From: JBLIOB01 sp047639575
GTDB lineage: Bacteria > Bacteroidota > Bacteroidia > Flavobacteriales_D > Parvicellaceae
Length of the DNA: 26,391 nucleotides
NCBI GenBank assembly: GCA_047639575.1
Contig: JBLIOB010000022.1
Coordinates: forward strand, 1-26,391
Direction: 5' to 3'
Of this stretch, positions 6,514-13,925 are shown piece after piece; position 1 is the first letter of the stretch; each line of letters begins with the position of its first letter. The translations under genes were made by a program, and so were the position numbers. The notes beneath the pieces are model-generated. The model was not told the origin of the DNA and ran no database searches. It was given only the letters and a program-made list of their open reading frames with translations.

Positions 6514-8130
6514 TTAATCCTCGAATTTATCCCACTTTTCTAGCTCAAATGATAAAGGGAAATAGCTATCATCTTTTTTTCCGAAATTGATTTTGTGACC
6601 ATCTGCAGTGAAGACTACACTTGCAACAGACTCTTGACCTCGTTCAGAGAATCCTGAATTATTTATGCCTCCCCAAGTAACATAATTCCAATTTTTAATT
6701 TGATCGTAATAATCACTTTTCAAGGCCTCTTCATATTTCAAGGCGATCTTATAATTATCACCAATTAATTTTACATAAGCCCCTTTATCTTTTAAAATTA
6801 ATGCGGCCAATAGGGCATTGGTAAGCGGGCATCTGTTTTTAGGATTTGAAGAGGAGATAAAATGTTTTAACAGTGTTTTCTCATTTCCTTTTACCACCAG
6901 GTAATGGAAAGTTCCGATTCCATTTGAGTTGGCAGCAATAAGTGTAATACTATCTTCTAATGCTATTTTGGTTTCTGCAAAACCATTTTTGAAATTTGTT
7001 TTTGTATCAAGAGATTTCGAAGTAAATGAACTTGGGCCAGTCGAAGGTTCTCCTTCAAACCTAATTTTCAGCAACTCATTCGGCCAAGTCTTGAGTCGTA
7101 TTTTTTTCGAGGATTTAATTTTGAAGACAAAATTATCTTCAACGAAAACAATCGGGGAACGCGGATAGACATAAATTCTCTCCAACCTGTTCGTTTGTCT
7201 AGGGTAAACAAGCGGCAAGGTAATTATGCTATCAGGAGAGACGTATTCTTTTGTTAACCTCAGCTTAGGGTTATCACTATAATGGCTATGTACCATTGTG
7301 TTTGGGTTCACCATGTACCAGTCTTCGTCATTTGGATCCATCCAGGTTACGTCCATACTATACCAAATAGAATCAACACGCACGGTATTCCAGGCATGAG
7401 AATAGTTGATTGAGCATATGTCGTTGAAGCCCGTGCGCACAGCTCCGCATACTCTTCTACTTAGAATATCTGCACAGCCACACATTTCTCGAAATAAATG
7501 GCTGTATCCAGCGCAAACTGCCATTTTCTTTTTTCCGAATAGCATTGCTCTTGAATCAGCTTGCCCAGCATCACCATAACCATAAGACAGACTGTTCGTG
7601 ATGAACTCTGCTATTACTTTGACTTTTTCTTCTTCGGATTTACTTTTTTCAACTAAGAATTCGGTAAGGGCCTGTACAGTAACAGTGGTGTCTGAAATGT
7701 TCGATAAAGTAGTAACTGATTTAGGTTCAAGATACCAAGGCATCTTGTAAATTGTTTTAGAAGTTTTAGTGCCGGCATCGGGTTTTCCAATCATTCTAGC
7801 GAGACTATTGAATAGACCTTTTGAATTGTAGTAAAGCTTTCTTGATTTGATTTTTACGGATGTAAATTCCTTGTTATTGCAAAGGCCCAAGTGCAGCTGA
7901 GTTCCATTCGTTTTATAACTACCAGAATTCCTTTTACATTTTACTTTTCCGGTATTGGAATATAGGTATTTTATGTGCTCGTAGTGGTCGTCTTTATAAA
8001 GTCGAAGTAGCTCTAGCTCGTACTTGCCCTCATAAATTTTATAAACCGTTTTTGGGTTTTGATTTTCTGATGAAAAGCTAAATAGATGTAAGGGCGCTGC
8101 GAGTATTAATATAATTGCAAATAGTCTCAT
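6514..8130 (-). CDS. Secreted transglutaminase-like protein
   Basis: This 538-residue protein starts at ATG 8128-8130 with a signal peptide (MRLFAIILILAAPLHLFSFS). The frame is open 42 bases further upstream, but those residues are proline- and charge-rich and would hide the signal. A transglutaminase-like core is visible in the middle, with the expected Cys-His-Asp order: Cys206 in MAVCAGYSHLF, His245 in NYSHAWNTV and Asp260 in YSMDVTWMD. Bacterial members of this fold can act as peptidases, amidases or cross-linking enzymes, and the substrate here is unknown. An N-terminal extension of ~150 residues and a ~250-residue C-terminal region, probably beta-rich, flank the core. It probably acts in the periplasm or at the surface. 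A 22-base motif upstream is shared with the next minus-strand gene. Confidence 0.85.
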   Translation of the reverse strand: MRLFAIILILAAPLHLFSFSSENQNPKTVYKIYEGKYELELLRLYKDDHYEHIKYLYSNTGKVKCKRNSGSYKTNGTQLHLGLCNNKEFTSVKIKSRKLYYNSKGLFNSLARMIGKPDAGTKTSKTIYKMPWYLEPKSVTTLSNISDTTVTVQALTEFLVEKSKSEEEKVKVIAEFITNSLSYGYGDAGQADSRAMLFGKKKMAVCAGYSHLFREMCGCADILSRRVCGAVRTGFNDICSINYSHAWNTVRVDSIWYSMDVTWMDPNDEDWYMVNPNTMVHSHYSDNPKLRLTKEYVSPDSIITLPLVYPRQTNRLERIYVYPRSPIVFVEDNFVFKIKSSKKIRLKTWPNELLKIRFEGEPSTGPSSFTSKSLDTKTNFKNGFAETKIALEDSITLIAANSNGIGTFHYLVVKGNEKTLLKHFISSSNPKNRCPLTNALLAALILKDKGAYVKLIGDNYKIALKYEEALKSDYYDQIKNWNYVTWGGINNSGFSERGQESVASVVFTADGHKINFGKKDDSYFPLSFELEKWDKFED

Positions 8131-8184
8131 AACTTTTGGTTTAGGACCGTACGGCCGAATCGGAGGATTCAATTTACGGTGCAG

Positions 8185-8206
8185 GTTAAGTAGAGATTAT
8201 TCTATA
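8185..8206 (-). promoter_or_regulatory. Shared upstream motif, copy 1
   Basis: Read on the minus strand, this 22-base site ends in CTCTACTTAAC and lies 54 bases before the transglutaminase-like ATG. It matches copy 2 (8837-8858) at 20 of 22 positions. It does not fit the usual TAnnTTTG promoter, so it may be an operator or an alternative sigma factor promoter. Confidence 0.42.
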
Positions 8207-8304
8207 GACTATTATTTATTGGTTTGTTAATTAATGTAATGATCAAATCTAAAAACGGTACAAATTCGATTAGTTTTATTATTAGCTTGGGTTTGATTTT
8301 AATA

Positions 8305-8800
8305 TCAACCCCCGTATTTGGATAGCGAAATATACTCCCAGCTAATAATAAAACTTTTAATTGCTCGGTTCTTAACAACATCAATACTGATGTTGTCCCA
8401 GTTCAATTCATGGTCAAATTCTGGATGGTCGTTTGGGTAAGACAGCGTGAAGGTTAGAACAAAGCAATCTTCATCATCCAATGGCTTATTCCACTGAGTT
8501 AACTTAACCGTTAAGTCTTTGCCAATAACGTTGTTCATGTACCTGCATAGCCTTGGATATATGCTATTTCTATCATCTTCACAATTGTTGTATTCTCCAA
8601 GTGAGTTAAAGCACATTTCCTTATCGTAATCACTAATGGCATATAAGCTGTCAATATATGCGTCCAGTTTTTGCTCCGTAATAAGTCCATGAAGCGTTTT
8701 TTGTTACAGTGACAATTTTATTTTTGATTTCAATGTCTGCTTGAGAAAAAACTTCGCAGCTGGATAGAAGAGCTAGAATTATTATTGCTGATTTCATCAT
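8305..8800 (-). pseudogene. Exported protein gene split by a one-base frameshift
   Basis: The start at ATG 8798-8800 gives a signal sequence (MMKSAIIILALLSSCEVFSQ) with a possible lipobox LSSC, but this frame stops at 8651-8653 after 49 codons. The second frame, which ends at 8305, is clearly coding and can be followed upstream as LHGLITEQKLDAYIDSLYA to about 8695. The two frames join smoothly if one base is removed from the A6 run at 8697-8702 (T6 on the plus strand), giving a product of about 164 residues with a cysteine-containing, acidic C-terminal part. The domain was not recognised. The break may be a true mutation, a phase-variable run or a sequencing error. A downstream internal ATG at 8614-8616 would give 103 residues without a signal peptide. 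Confidence 0.7.
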
Positions 8801-9216
8801 TTTGGTTAGTTTTTTGGCAGAAATAATTGCAACCTAGTTAAGTAGAGTTTATTCCATAAGCGGACATAAGATTTAGTTTGAAAAGGGAGAAGAGGCGGTA
8901 TATTAATGTACTGGTAAAAGAGAAAAAAGGTTACTCTAAACTTGAAAAAACGTATTTATTTGGTGAATCGAATTTCACGAATGTCAAACGTTATTTTAGG
9001 ATGTATTTATTCCAAATAAAATCATCAATTCATGTTGCTATTATTTAATGATGTTTAATAAAAGCGACCAATTCGGTTACCGCAGAATTTTTCTAGCTCC
9101 AAAAAGTAGAACAGACGTATGATTCAATTTTTGCTTCGGGTATAAGGAAGACTTAATATAAATGAGTAACAAAAATTAGTATATACCTAGTTTTCGAATT
9201 GAATAATTACTGGCCA
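8801..9216. other. Gene-free interval of 416 bases
   Basis: AT-rich DNA between two minus-strand genes. It holds copy 2 of the shared upstream motif near its left end (8837-8858). No RNA fold, terminator or convincing ORF was seen; a 23-codon plus-strand ORF at 9051-9122 has no support. Confidence 0.6.
8837..8858 (-). promoter_or_regulatory. Shared upstream motif, copy 2
   Basis: This site lies 36 bases before the start of the frameshifted exported-protein gene. The 11-base core CTCTACTTAAC (minus strand) is identical to copy 1, and the ten bases before it agree apart from two positions over the full 22. Both copies have the same orientation relative to their gene. Confidence 0.42.
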
Positions 9217-9825
9217 TTAAAACAAATAATATCCTCCTATTGTAATCATGCTCTTTTTATCACTTAAAATTGTTATTGCCGGGTCATCAGTCTTAGATGC
9301 ATTAATGCCTGTTGTCATGGAGAGACGTATACCAGTTACTCTTCCTCTAAGTGGGAACTGAACCCCAATATTTGCCTGAGGCCCAATTATCGGCCCACCG
9401 CCAAAGTAATTTGAAGATAAGAAAGCGAAAGACCAACCTCCGCCTATGAAAAAGCAACCTTCTTCCATGTTTCCTAAATAGATTTCCAAATCTAAAGGCA
9501 ATTCTACTCCTATCTGGTAAGACCCTCCAAATTGGCTACTCGTACTAATGTTTAATCCTAAAAATGGGTAACCTGAAACAGCAATATTCAAAAAATCATT
9601 ATCCGTAAACGAGTATGTGCCTTTGTAAGCTGCTCCAGGAATAATTGTCCCAGCCTGACTTGTGAATGTGCCAGATCCGTTAGAATACAGAATGTTATAA
9701 ATTCCGTAATTCATTTGAGCTCCAATTCCGTGATAATAGTTCTGGGCTTTGGAACTTAATGATATCATAATAACCGTGCATAAAAGGAGAGAACGTTTAA
9801 CAAAAGTAGAAGGAGCACATTTCAT
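9217..9825 (-). CDS. Exported beta-barrel-like protein, unknown function
   Basis: This 202-residue protein has an N-terminal signal peptide (basic MKCAPSTFVKR, hydrophobic LLLCTVIMISLSS, likely cleavage after SKA before QNYY). The rest is rich in glycine, aromatic residues and alternating polar/hydrophobic stretches, for example GVELPLDLEIYLG and FFIGGGWSFAFL, and the chain ends in an aromatic residue (GGYYLF). Those traits fit a small outer-membrane beta-barrel or related surface protein. No specific family was recognised. The start is ATG 9823-9825. It is divergent from the SiaC-like gene across a 139-base spacer, and no shared promoter could be identified in it. It is the last gene of the secreted-protein stretch and does not overlap its neighbours. 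Confidence 0.7.
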   Translation of the reverse strand: MKCAPSTFVKRSLLLCTVIMISLSSKAQNYYHGIGAQMNYGIYNILYSNGSGTFTSQAGTIIPGAAYKGTYSFTDNDFLNIAVSGYPFLGLNISTSSQFGGSYQIGVELPLDLEIYLGNMEEGCFFIGGGWSFAFLSSNYFGGGPIIGPQANIGVQFPLRGRVTGIRLSMTTGINASKTDDPAITILSDKKSMITIGGYYLF

Positions 9826-9964
9826 AAAGCTAATTTGATGAATTACAATTGAAAATTGAAGATAAGCAATTCATAGATTTAACGTAAACCTTGGGGAGAT
9901 TCATTAGTGTTTCAATCCAATTTTATATATTTTAGGTACATAAACACCACCTGAATACTCGACA

Positions 9965-10378
9965 ATGAATTTATACACAGTAGAACAAAAAGATAATAGC
10001 CCGTTTGTACAATTAGATCATAAAGCTCACAAATTTGAGTTTAGAGGGGAATCTAGGCCGGAGAACGCTCAGAAATTCTATCAGTATATACTGGATTGGA
10101 TTGAGCAATATGATAAGTTGATCTGGTATATGAAAGACATTTCGAAAAAGAAGGTGGACGCAGTTTGTGAGTTTAATCTCGATTATTTCAATTCCACTTC
10201 TGCTAAATTTATTTTGGATATCATTAAAGCTTTTCAAAAGATCCAAGATTCAAATCAAGAAACCTTTAGCGTAGTTTTTGAATGGCACCATGACAAACTT
10301 GACGATGATATGAAAGAATCAGGTTTAGAGTATGCAGATATGGTTGACTGTGAGTTTGTATTTGTAGTAAACGATTAA
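9965..10378 (+). CDS. SiaC-like (DUF1987) regulatory phosphoprotein
   Basis: This 137-residue cytosolic protein contains the GESRPENAQKFYQYILDWI block (28-46) and the CEFNLDYFNSTSAKFILDI block (68-86) typical of DUF1987/SiaC. In Pseudomonas aeruginosa, SiaC is phosphorylated by the kinase SiaB and dephosphorylated by SiaA, and in its unphosphorylated form it activates the diguanylate cyclase SiaD. The phosphorylated position there falls in the conserved NTSS/NSTS loop, which here is Asn76-Ser77-Thr78-Ser79. No kinase, phosphatase or GGDEF gene lies nearby, so any partner would be elsewhere. The gene is alone on the plus strand between two minus-strand genes. Family membership is fairly secure; the regulated target is unknown. 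Confidence 0.82.
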   Translation: MNLYTVEQKDNSPFVQLDHKAHKFEFRGESRPENAQKFYQYILDWIEQYDKLIWYMKDISKKKVDAVCEFNLDYFNSTSAKFILDIIKAFQKIQDSNQETFSVVFEWHHDKLDDDMKESGLEYADMVDCEFVFVVND

Positions 10379-10390
10379 ACTTCGACTTAG

Positions 10391-10978
10391 CTATTTGGTT
10401 GGTCCTGAAATGTGTTGCAAGTCTTTTTTAGAATTTATGTTCTCTAGTAAGTTTTCTGTAAAAAAAGATGACTGATTCTTGACTTCTACCAGATTGATAT
10501 TCAGCATTTTTATAACATCCTTTACTTTTAAATTATTAAGATCGAGCTGAGTCTGAAGGTATTCTAATGTTGATTTTTGGTATACCGCAGTTAGCGGATA
10601 CAACTGTCCTTCGTAAATCGGTAAAGTGACTTCTGCTTTCTTACTACTAATCAAAGCTTCAATTAATCCCTTATTCACAAAAGGACTATCACATGTGAGG
10701 ATAAGGTTAGTAGGATTTTGAGAGTAGGAGAGAGCGGTGCAAATCCCTGCTAAAGGTCCCTTGTCTTTAATTTGATCTTCAATAACCGTTACTCCAAACT
10801 GTTCGTATTCCGGATTATTACTAACGATAATTACTTGATCACAACATTGCTTCATAACGTTCAACGTGTACTCGATCATTGGTTTTCCCTGAAATTGGAT
10901 GAGGCCTTTATCTTCACCCATGCGGCTACTTTTTCCTCCAGCTAGAATAAATCCTGTTATGTTTTTGGGTGAAATCAT
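10391..10978 (-). CDS. mobA: Molybdenum cofactor guanylyltransferase
   Basis: This enzyme transfers GMP from GTP to molybdenum cofactor to make the dinucleotide form used by DMSO-reductase-type enzymes; it is cytosolic. The 195 residues show the nucleotidyltransferase signature FILAGGKSSRMGEDKG (10-25), a substrate segment with GKPMIEYTL, and the metal-binding Asp97 in LTCDSPF. The length is normal. The start, ATG 10976-10978, overlaps the moeA stop by four bases, so the two genes are probably coupled. The alternative is a MobA-like cytidylyltransferase (MocA) for other molybdoenzymes. Pairing with moeA fits either, and MobA is preferred for the length and the GEDKG form. Confidence 0.85.
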   Translation of the reverse strand: MISPKNITGFILAGGKSSRMGEDKGLIQFQGKPMIEYTLNVMKQCCDQVIIVSNNPEYEQFGVTVIEDQIKDKGPLAGICTALSYSQNPTNLILTCDSPFVNKGLIEALISSKKAEVTLPIYEGQLYPLTAVYQKSTLEYLQTQLDLNNLKVKDVIKMLNINLVEVKNQSSFFTENLLENINSKKDLQHISGPTK

Positions 10979-12159
10979 GGTAAAAAATGAACTTGAACAA
11001 GTTCTCCTGGCCTCAATTCATTAACATCTGCTGGGATAAAGACTTGAGCGTTGGCAACGGCAAAAGTGTGCAGCATTGCTGAACTCTGACCTTCAAGAAT
11101 TTCAACTGAATAATTATCGACTTTAGCTTTTAGAAAATTTGCGCGATTGCCTTTCTTCTTATATCGACCAACCAGAGGAATCATTCTGAGTTGTAAAAAA
11201 GGCTCTTCGTGCCCAGACATTATTCTTATTGCAGGAAGTACATATTGATAAAAACAAGAAAGAGCCGCTGCTGGATTTCCAGGAAGACCGAAAAAAGAGC
11301 AATCGCTGCTTTTCCCAAAGTATAATGGCTTGCCAGGTTTCTGTTTGATTTTGTGAAAAATAGTTTCAACACCATTCTTTTCTAGAGCAGCACCTACAAA
11401 GTCATAATCCCCGACAGATATACCACCTGAGACCATCATCAAATCTACTTGGGCCGATAGGGATTGAATTGCTTCCTGAGTTTTTTTAAAATCGTCTTCC
11501 ACCTTTAACCACTGTATATTATGATAACCGCTTTCCTTTAAAGCCGTTATTAAAGTGATCGAATTACTTTCGTAAATCTGTCCTGGAGCTAATGTGTTTC
11601 CTGCTTCAACTAGTTCTGATCCTGTTATTAGTATTCCGATTTTTGGTTGTTGATATACTTGTACTTCGGTTATTCCTAAGCCAGCCAAAAAACCAATTCC
11701 TGCAGGAGTTAGTTTAGTGTTTTTAGGAAGAGCTACCTCGTCAATTTTGATTTGCTCTCCTTCAGGACGAATATTTGATCCTGCGTTAATTTCTTGCTCA
11801 ATGATTACTTCATTGCCCTTTCTTGAAGTACTCTCTTGCATAATGACAGCCATTGCTCCAATCGGAACCATTCCACCTGTGAATATTCTTACAGATTCTC
11901 CAGCTTTCAGGTTGACAATTTGAGCGTCCCCAGCTCTAACTTCTCCAATTAATATAAAATTTGAATGTGCAACTTCATCTTTATAAGGGCCAATAGCATA
12001 ACCATCCATAGCCGATTGGTTAAATGGAGGCATTTGAATTGGAGATAGAACATCTTGATTTAGTATATAGCCCATCGCATCTTTGAGCTGAATTGACATT
12101 CCACCTAGTGACGTGCAATTTTCTACTACTAGAGCTTTGGCCTCTTCTACATCTATCAT
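10975..12159 (-). CDS. moeA: Molybdopterin molybdenumtransferase
   Basis: This enzyme inserts molybdenum into adenylylated molybdopterin. The 394-residue product has the MoeA signatures: PPFNQSAMDGYA (44-55), IFTGGMVP (92-99), ILITGSELVEAG (176-187), the SGGISVGDYDF loop (244-254), KQKPGKP (272-278) and GLPGNPAA (291-298). The start is ATG at 12157-12159. Its A is the last base of the stop codon of the upstream lipoprotein (TAATG), a layout that usually means translational re-initiation. The frame is open six codons further upstream, but that start would lie inside the lipoprotein. No moaA, moaC or moaE is present in the window, so the rest of cofactor synthesis is encoded elsewhere. Confidence 0.95.
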   Translation of the reverse strand: MIDVEEAKALVVENCTSLGGMSIQLKDAMGYILNQDVLSPIQMPPFNQSAMDGYAIGPYKDEVAHSNFILIGEVRAGDAQIVNLKAGESVRIFTGGMVPIGAMAVIMQESTSRKGNEVIIEQEINAGSNIRPEGEQIKIDEVALPKNTKLTPAGIGFLAGLGITEVQVYQQPKIGILITGSELVEAGNTLAPGQIYESNSITLITALKESGYHNIQWLKVEDDFKKTQEAIQSLSAQVDLMMVSGGISVGDYDFVGAALEKNGVETIFHKIKQKPGKPLYFGKSSDCSFFGLPGNPAAALSCFYQYVLPAIRIMSGHEEPFLQLRMIPLVGRYKKKGNRANFLKAKVDNYSVEILEGQSSAMLHTFAVANAQVFIPADVNELRPGELVQVHFLP

Positions 12160-12524
12160 TATTCGAAAAATTCCCATTTAGCATTAAGAATAATCAGTTG
12201 AGATCCGATCATTCCTTGCGCATATTCGCCTTTTTCATTTTTCAAATCTTCTTTTTTGTGCTTAGTTTCCTTAAGCTTTCCGCTCACTTTCACTTTTTTC
12301 TTGTAATAAGCATCGTCCCAAGAATCAAGTCTATCTATATAATATGTATTCTTGTCCTCGCCCAATATGATAGCGCCCATTTTCGCGTTTTCTGCAATAC
12401 CAACTATTGTAATGTCAGAACTTGCTACAATGGTGTTTTCTGAAGTCGTTGGTGATTTTGATTTGCAACTAATAGCGAATGATAATACCAACATTAAGGA
12501 GATATACGTGATGAGTTTTCGCAT
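12159..12524 (-). CDS. Small lipoprotein, OB-fold-like, coupled to moeA
   Basis: This 121-residue protein begins MRKLITYISLMLVLSFAISCK, a lipoprotein signal with lipobox AISC (Cys20). The mature part contains VGIAENAKMGAIILGEDKN, then YYIDRLDSWDDAYYKKKVKV and SGKLKET, a beta-rich order that resembles small OB-fold domains; this is a visual impression only. It should be anchored in a membrane facing the periplasm. The stop codon overlaps the moeA start by one base, so it is the first gene of a three-gene unit with moeA and mobA. A link to molybdoenzymes is suggested only by that position. The start chosen is ATG 12522-12524; a longer reading to 12668 would overlap dinB and hide the signal peptide. 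Confidence 0.8.
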   Translation of the reverse strand: MRKLITYISLMLVLSFAISCKSKSPTTSENTIVASSDITIVGIAENAKMGAIILGEDKNTYYIDRLDSWDDAYYKKKVKVSGKLKETKHKKEDLKNEKGEYAQGMIGSQLIILNAKWEFFE

Positions 12525-12578
12525 GTTTTGAGTAATGATAGATGCTAAAGTTACAATATAATTCCGCGTTCGATTTAT

Positions 12579-12586
12579 TATCTTTG
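12579..12586 (+). promoter_or_regulatory. Candidate -7 box just before dinB
   Basis: TATCTTTG matches the TAnnTTTG consensus but lies only four bases before the dinB ATG, with no good -33 box. If real, the dinB transcript would be leaderless or nearly so. Confidence 0.25.
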
Positions 12587-12590
12587 ATTC

Positions 12591-13691
12591 ATGGATACCG
12601 TTGAAGAACGAAAGATAATTCATATTGATATGGATGCCTTTTATGCATCTGTAGAGCAACTGGATCATCCAGAATTTAGAGGTAAGCCAATTGCTGTAGG
12701 CGGAAGCAGCGAGAGAGGCGTCATTGCAGCCGCAAGTTATGAAGCTAGAAAGTTCGGAGTACGAAGTGCAATGTCTTCACAAATTGCCATTAAGAAATGT
12801 CCACAGCTAATTTTCGTGAAACATAACTTCCCCAGATATAAGGAAGTTTCAAGTCAAATTAGAACCATCTTTTTGGAGTATACAGAGTTGGTGGAGCCAT
12901 TGTCTTTGGATGAAGCCTTCTTAGATGTTACAGATCATGAAAATCCGTCTGCTAGTTTAATAGCTAAAGAAATAAGAGCTCGAATTAAAGAGGAAACTGG
13001 GTTAAATGCTTCAGCTGGGATATCAGTTAATAAGTTCGTAGCCAAAATTGCTTCGGATATAAACAAACCCAATGGTCAGAAAACGATTAGGCCGGATCAG
13101 GTTATTCCTTTTTTAGAAGAATTAGCCATTGACAAGTTTTTTGGAGTAGGGAAAGTGACTGCTCAGAAGATGAAGAAGAAAGGGATCTTTACTGGATTAG
13201 ATTTAAAACAGCATACAGAAGAGTTTCTAAGTGAACATTTCGGAAAGTCTGGCAAACACTTTTATAAAATTGTACGGGGAATCCATAATTCTCCCGTAAG
13301 TCCCAATAGAACAAGGAAATCCATAGCTGCAGAGCGTACTTTTAGTGAGAATGTAGCATCAGAAATTCAAATGCTTGAAAAGCTGGATGGAATCGCGGAT
13401 GAATTAGAAAAACGATTACTTAAAGCCGAAATCAAAGGAAAGACAATTACACTGAAAATTAAGTATCGAGATTTTGAGCAGCAGACTAGAAGTAAAACGG
13501 TAAGTCAGTATTTCAATGAAAAGCAGGTTTTTTTCCCAATTGTGGAGGAACTGATTTATCAAGATAAAATGAACGAGTCTGTTCGCCTATTGGGGTTGTC
13601 AGTGACCAACTTGAATAATAAAGAGCAAAAAGGATTATCAGAGCCTATCTCTGTTCAGTTAGAAATTGATTTTAAAGACTTTGGTAAGTAA
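12591..13691 (+). CDS. dinB: DNA polymerase IV (Y family)
   Basis: This is an error-prone translesion polymerase that copies damaged DNA. The 366 residues begin with the catalytic IIHIDMDAFYASVEQ (9-23; metal ligand Asp13, steric-gate position Tyr18), followed by GKPIAVGG, and carry the second catalytic site LSLDEAFLDV (104-113; Asp107 and Glu108). The thumb helix-hairpin-helix (FFGVGKVTAQKMKKKGI) and a little-finger domain follow. The C-terminus is short and ends KDFGK, without a clear long beta-clamp peptide, although QLEIDFKDF could serve as one. It is divergent from the lipoprotein/moeA unit (66-base spacer) and convergent with the S4 gene, leaving only six bases between stop codons. No LexA-type palindrome was noticed. 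Confidence 0.95.
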   Translation: MDTVEERKIIHIDMDAFYASVEQLDHPEFRGKPIAVGGSSERGVIAAASYEARKFGVRSAMSSQIAIKKCPQLIFVKHNFPRYKEVSSQIRTIFLEYTELVEPLSLDEAFLDVTDHENPSASLIAKEIRARIKEETGLNASAGISVNKFVAKIASDINKPNGQKTIRPDQVIPFLEELAIDKFFGVGKVTAQKMKKKGIFTGLDLKQHTEEFLSEHFGKSGKHFYKIVRGIHNSPVSPNRTRKSIAAERTFSENVASEIQMLEKLDGIADELEKRLLKAEIKGKTITLKIKYRDFEQQTRSKTVSQYFNEKQVFFPIVEELIYQDKMNESVRLLGLSVTNLNNKEQKGLSEPISVQLEIDFKDFGK

Positions 13692-13697
13692 TTAGAA

Positions 13698-13907
13698 TTA
13701 CTTAATAATATGAATGATTGCTTCATCAAATTGAACCTTATCTCCAATTCTTAATTTTTTTCTTACTTGTAATTCAACTTCACCGTTTACGAATACCAAT
13801 CCTTCTTTGATTAGCAATTTTGCTTCTCCTCCTGAACCAACCAAGCTCAGTGATTTTAATAAATTGTTTAATTGAATGTACTCTTCGGTAAGTTTGAATT
13901 CGATCAT
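13698..13907 (-). CDS. Small S4-domain RNA-binding protein
   Basis: The 69 residues are essentially one S4 fold: EYIQLNNLLKSLSLVGSGGEAK, LLIKEGLVFVNGE and KKLRIGDKVQF. This matches the YbcJ/YaaA-like group of short S4 proteins, which are thought to bind structured RNA. No catalytic domain is fused to it. The start is ATG 13905-13907. It lies 18 bases after the stop of the SUMF1 gene on the same strand and probably shares its transcript. The RNA target is not known, and the role is inferred from the fold. Confidence 0.87.
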   Translation of the reverse strand: MIEFKLTEEYIQLNNLLKSLSLVGSGGEAKLLIKEGLVFVNGEVELQVRKKLRIGDKVQFDEAIIHIIK

Positions 13908-13925
13908 CAGCGAATTTAATGCTTC

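Noticed and set aside
8202..8384. 60-codon minus-strand ORF between two secreted-protein genes
   Set aside because: It lies partly over the end of the exported-protein gene, runs over the shared upstream motif, and reads as low-complexity hydrophobic and basic sequence.
9051..9122. 23-codon plus-strand ORF in the 416-base gap
   Set aside because: Too short, no ribosome-binding site, no structure in the peptide; expected by chance in AT-rich DNA.
12093..12443. 116-codon plus-strand ORF
   Set aside because: It is antisense to moeA and the lipoprotein gene; its phenylalanine-rich sequence is what antisense AT-rich coding DNA gives.
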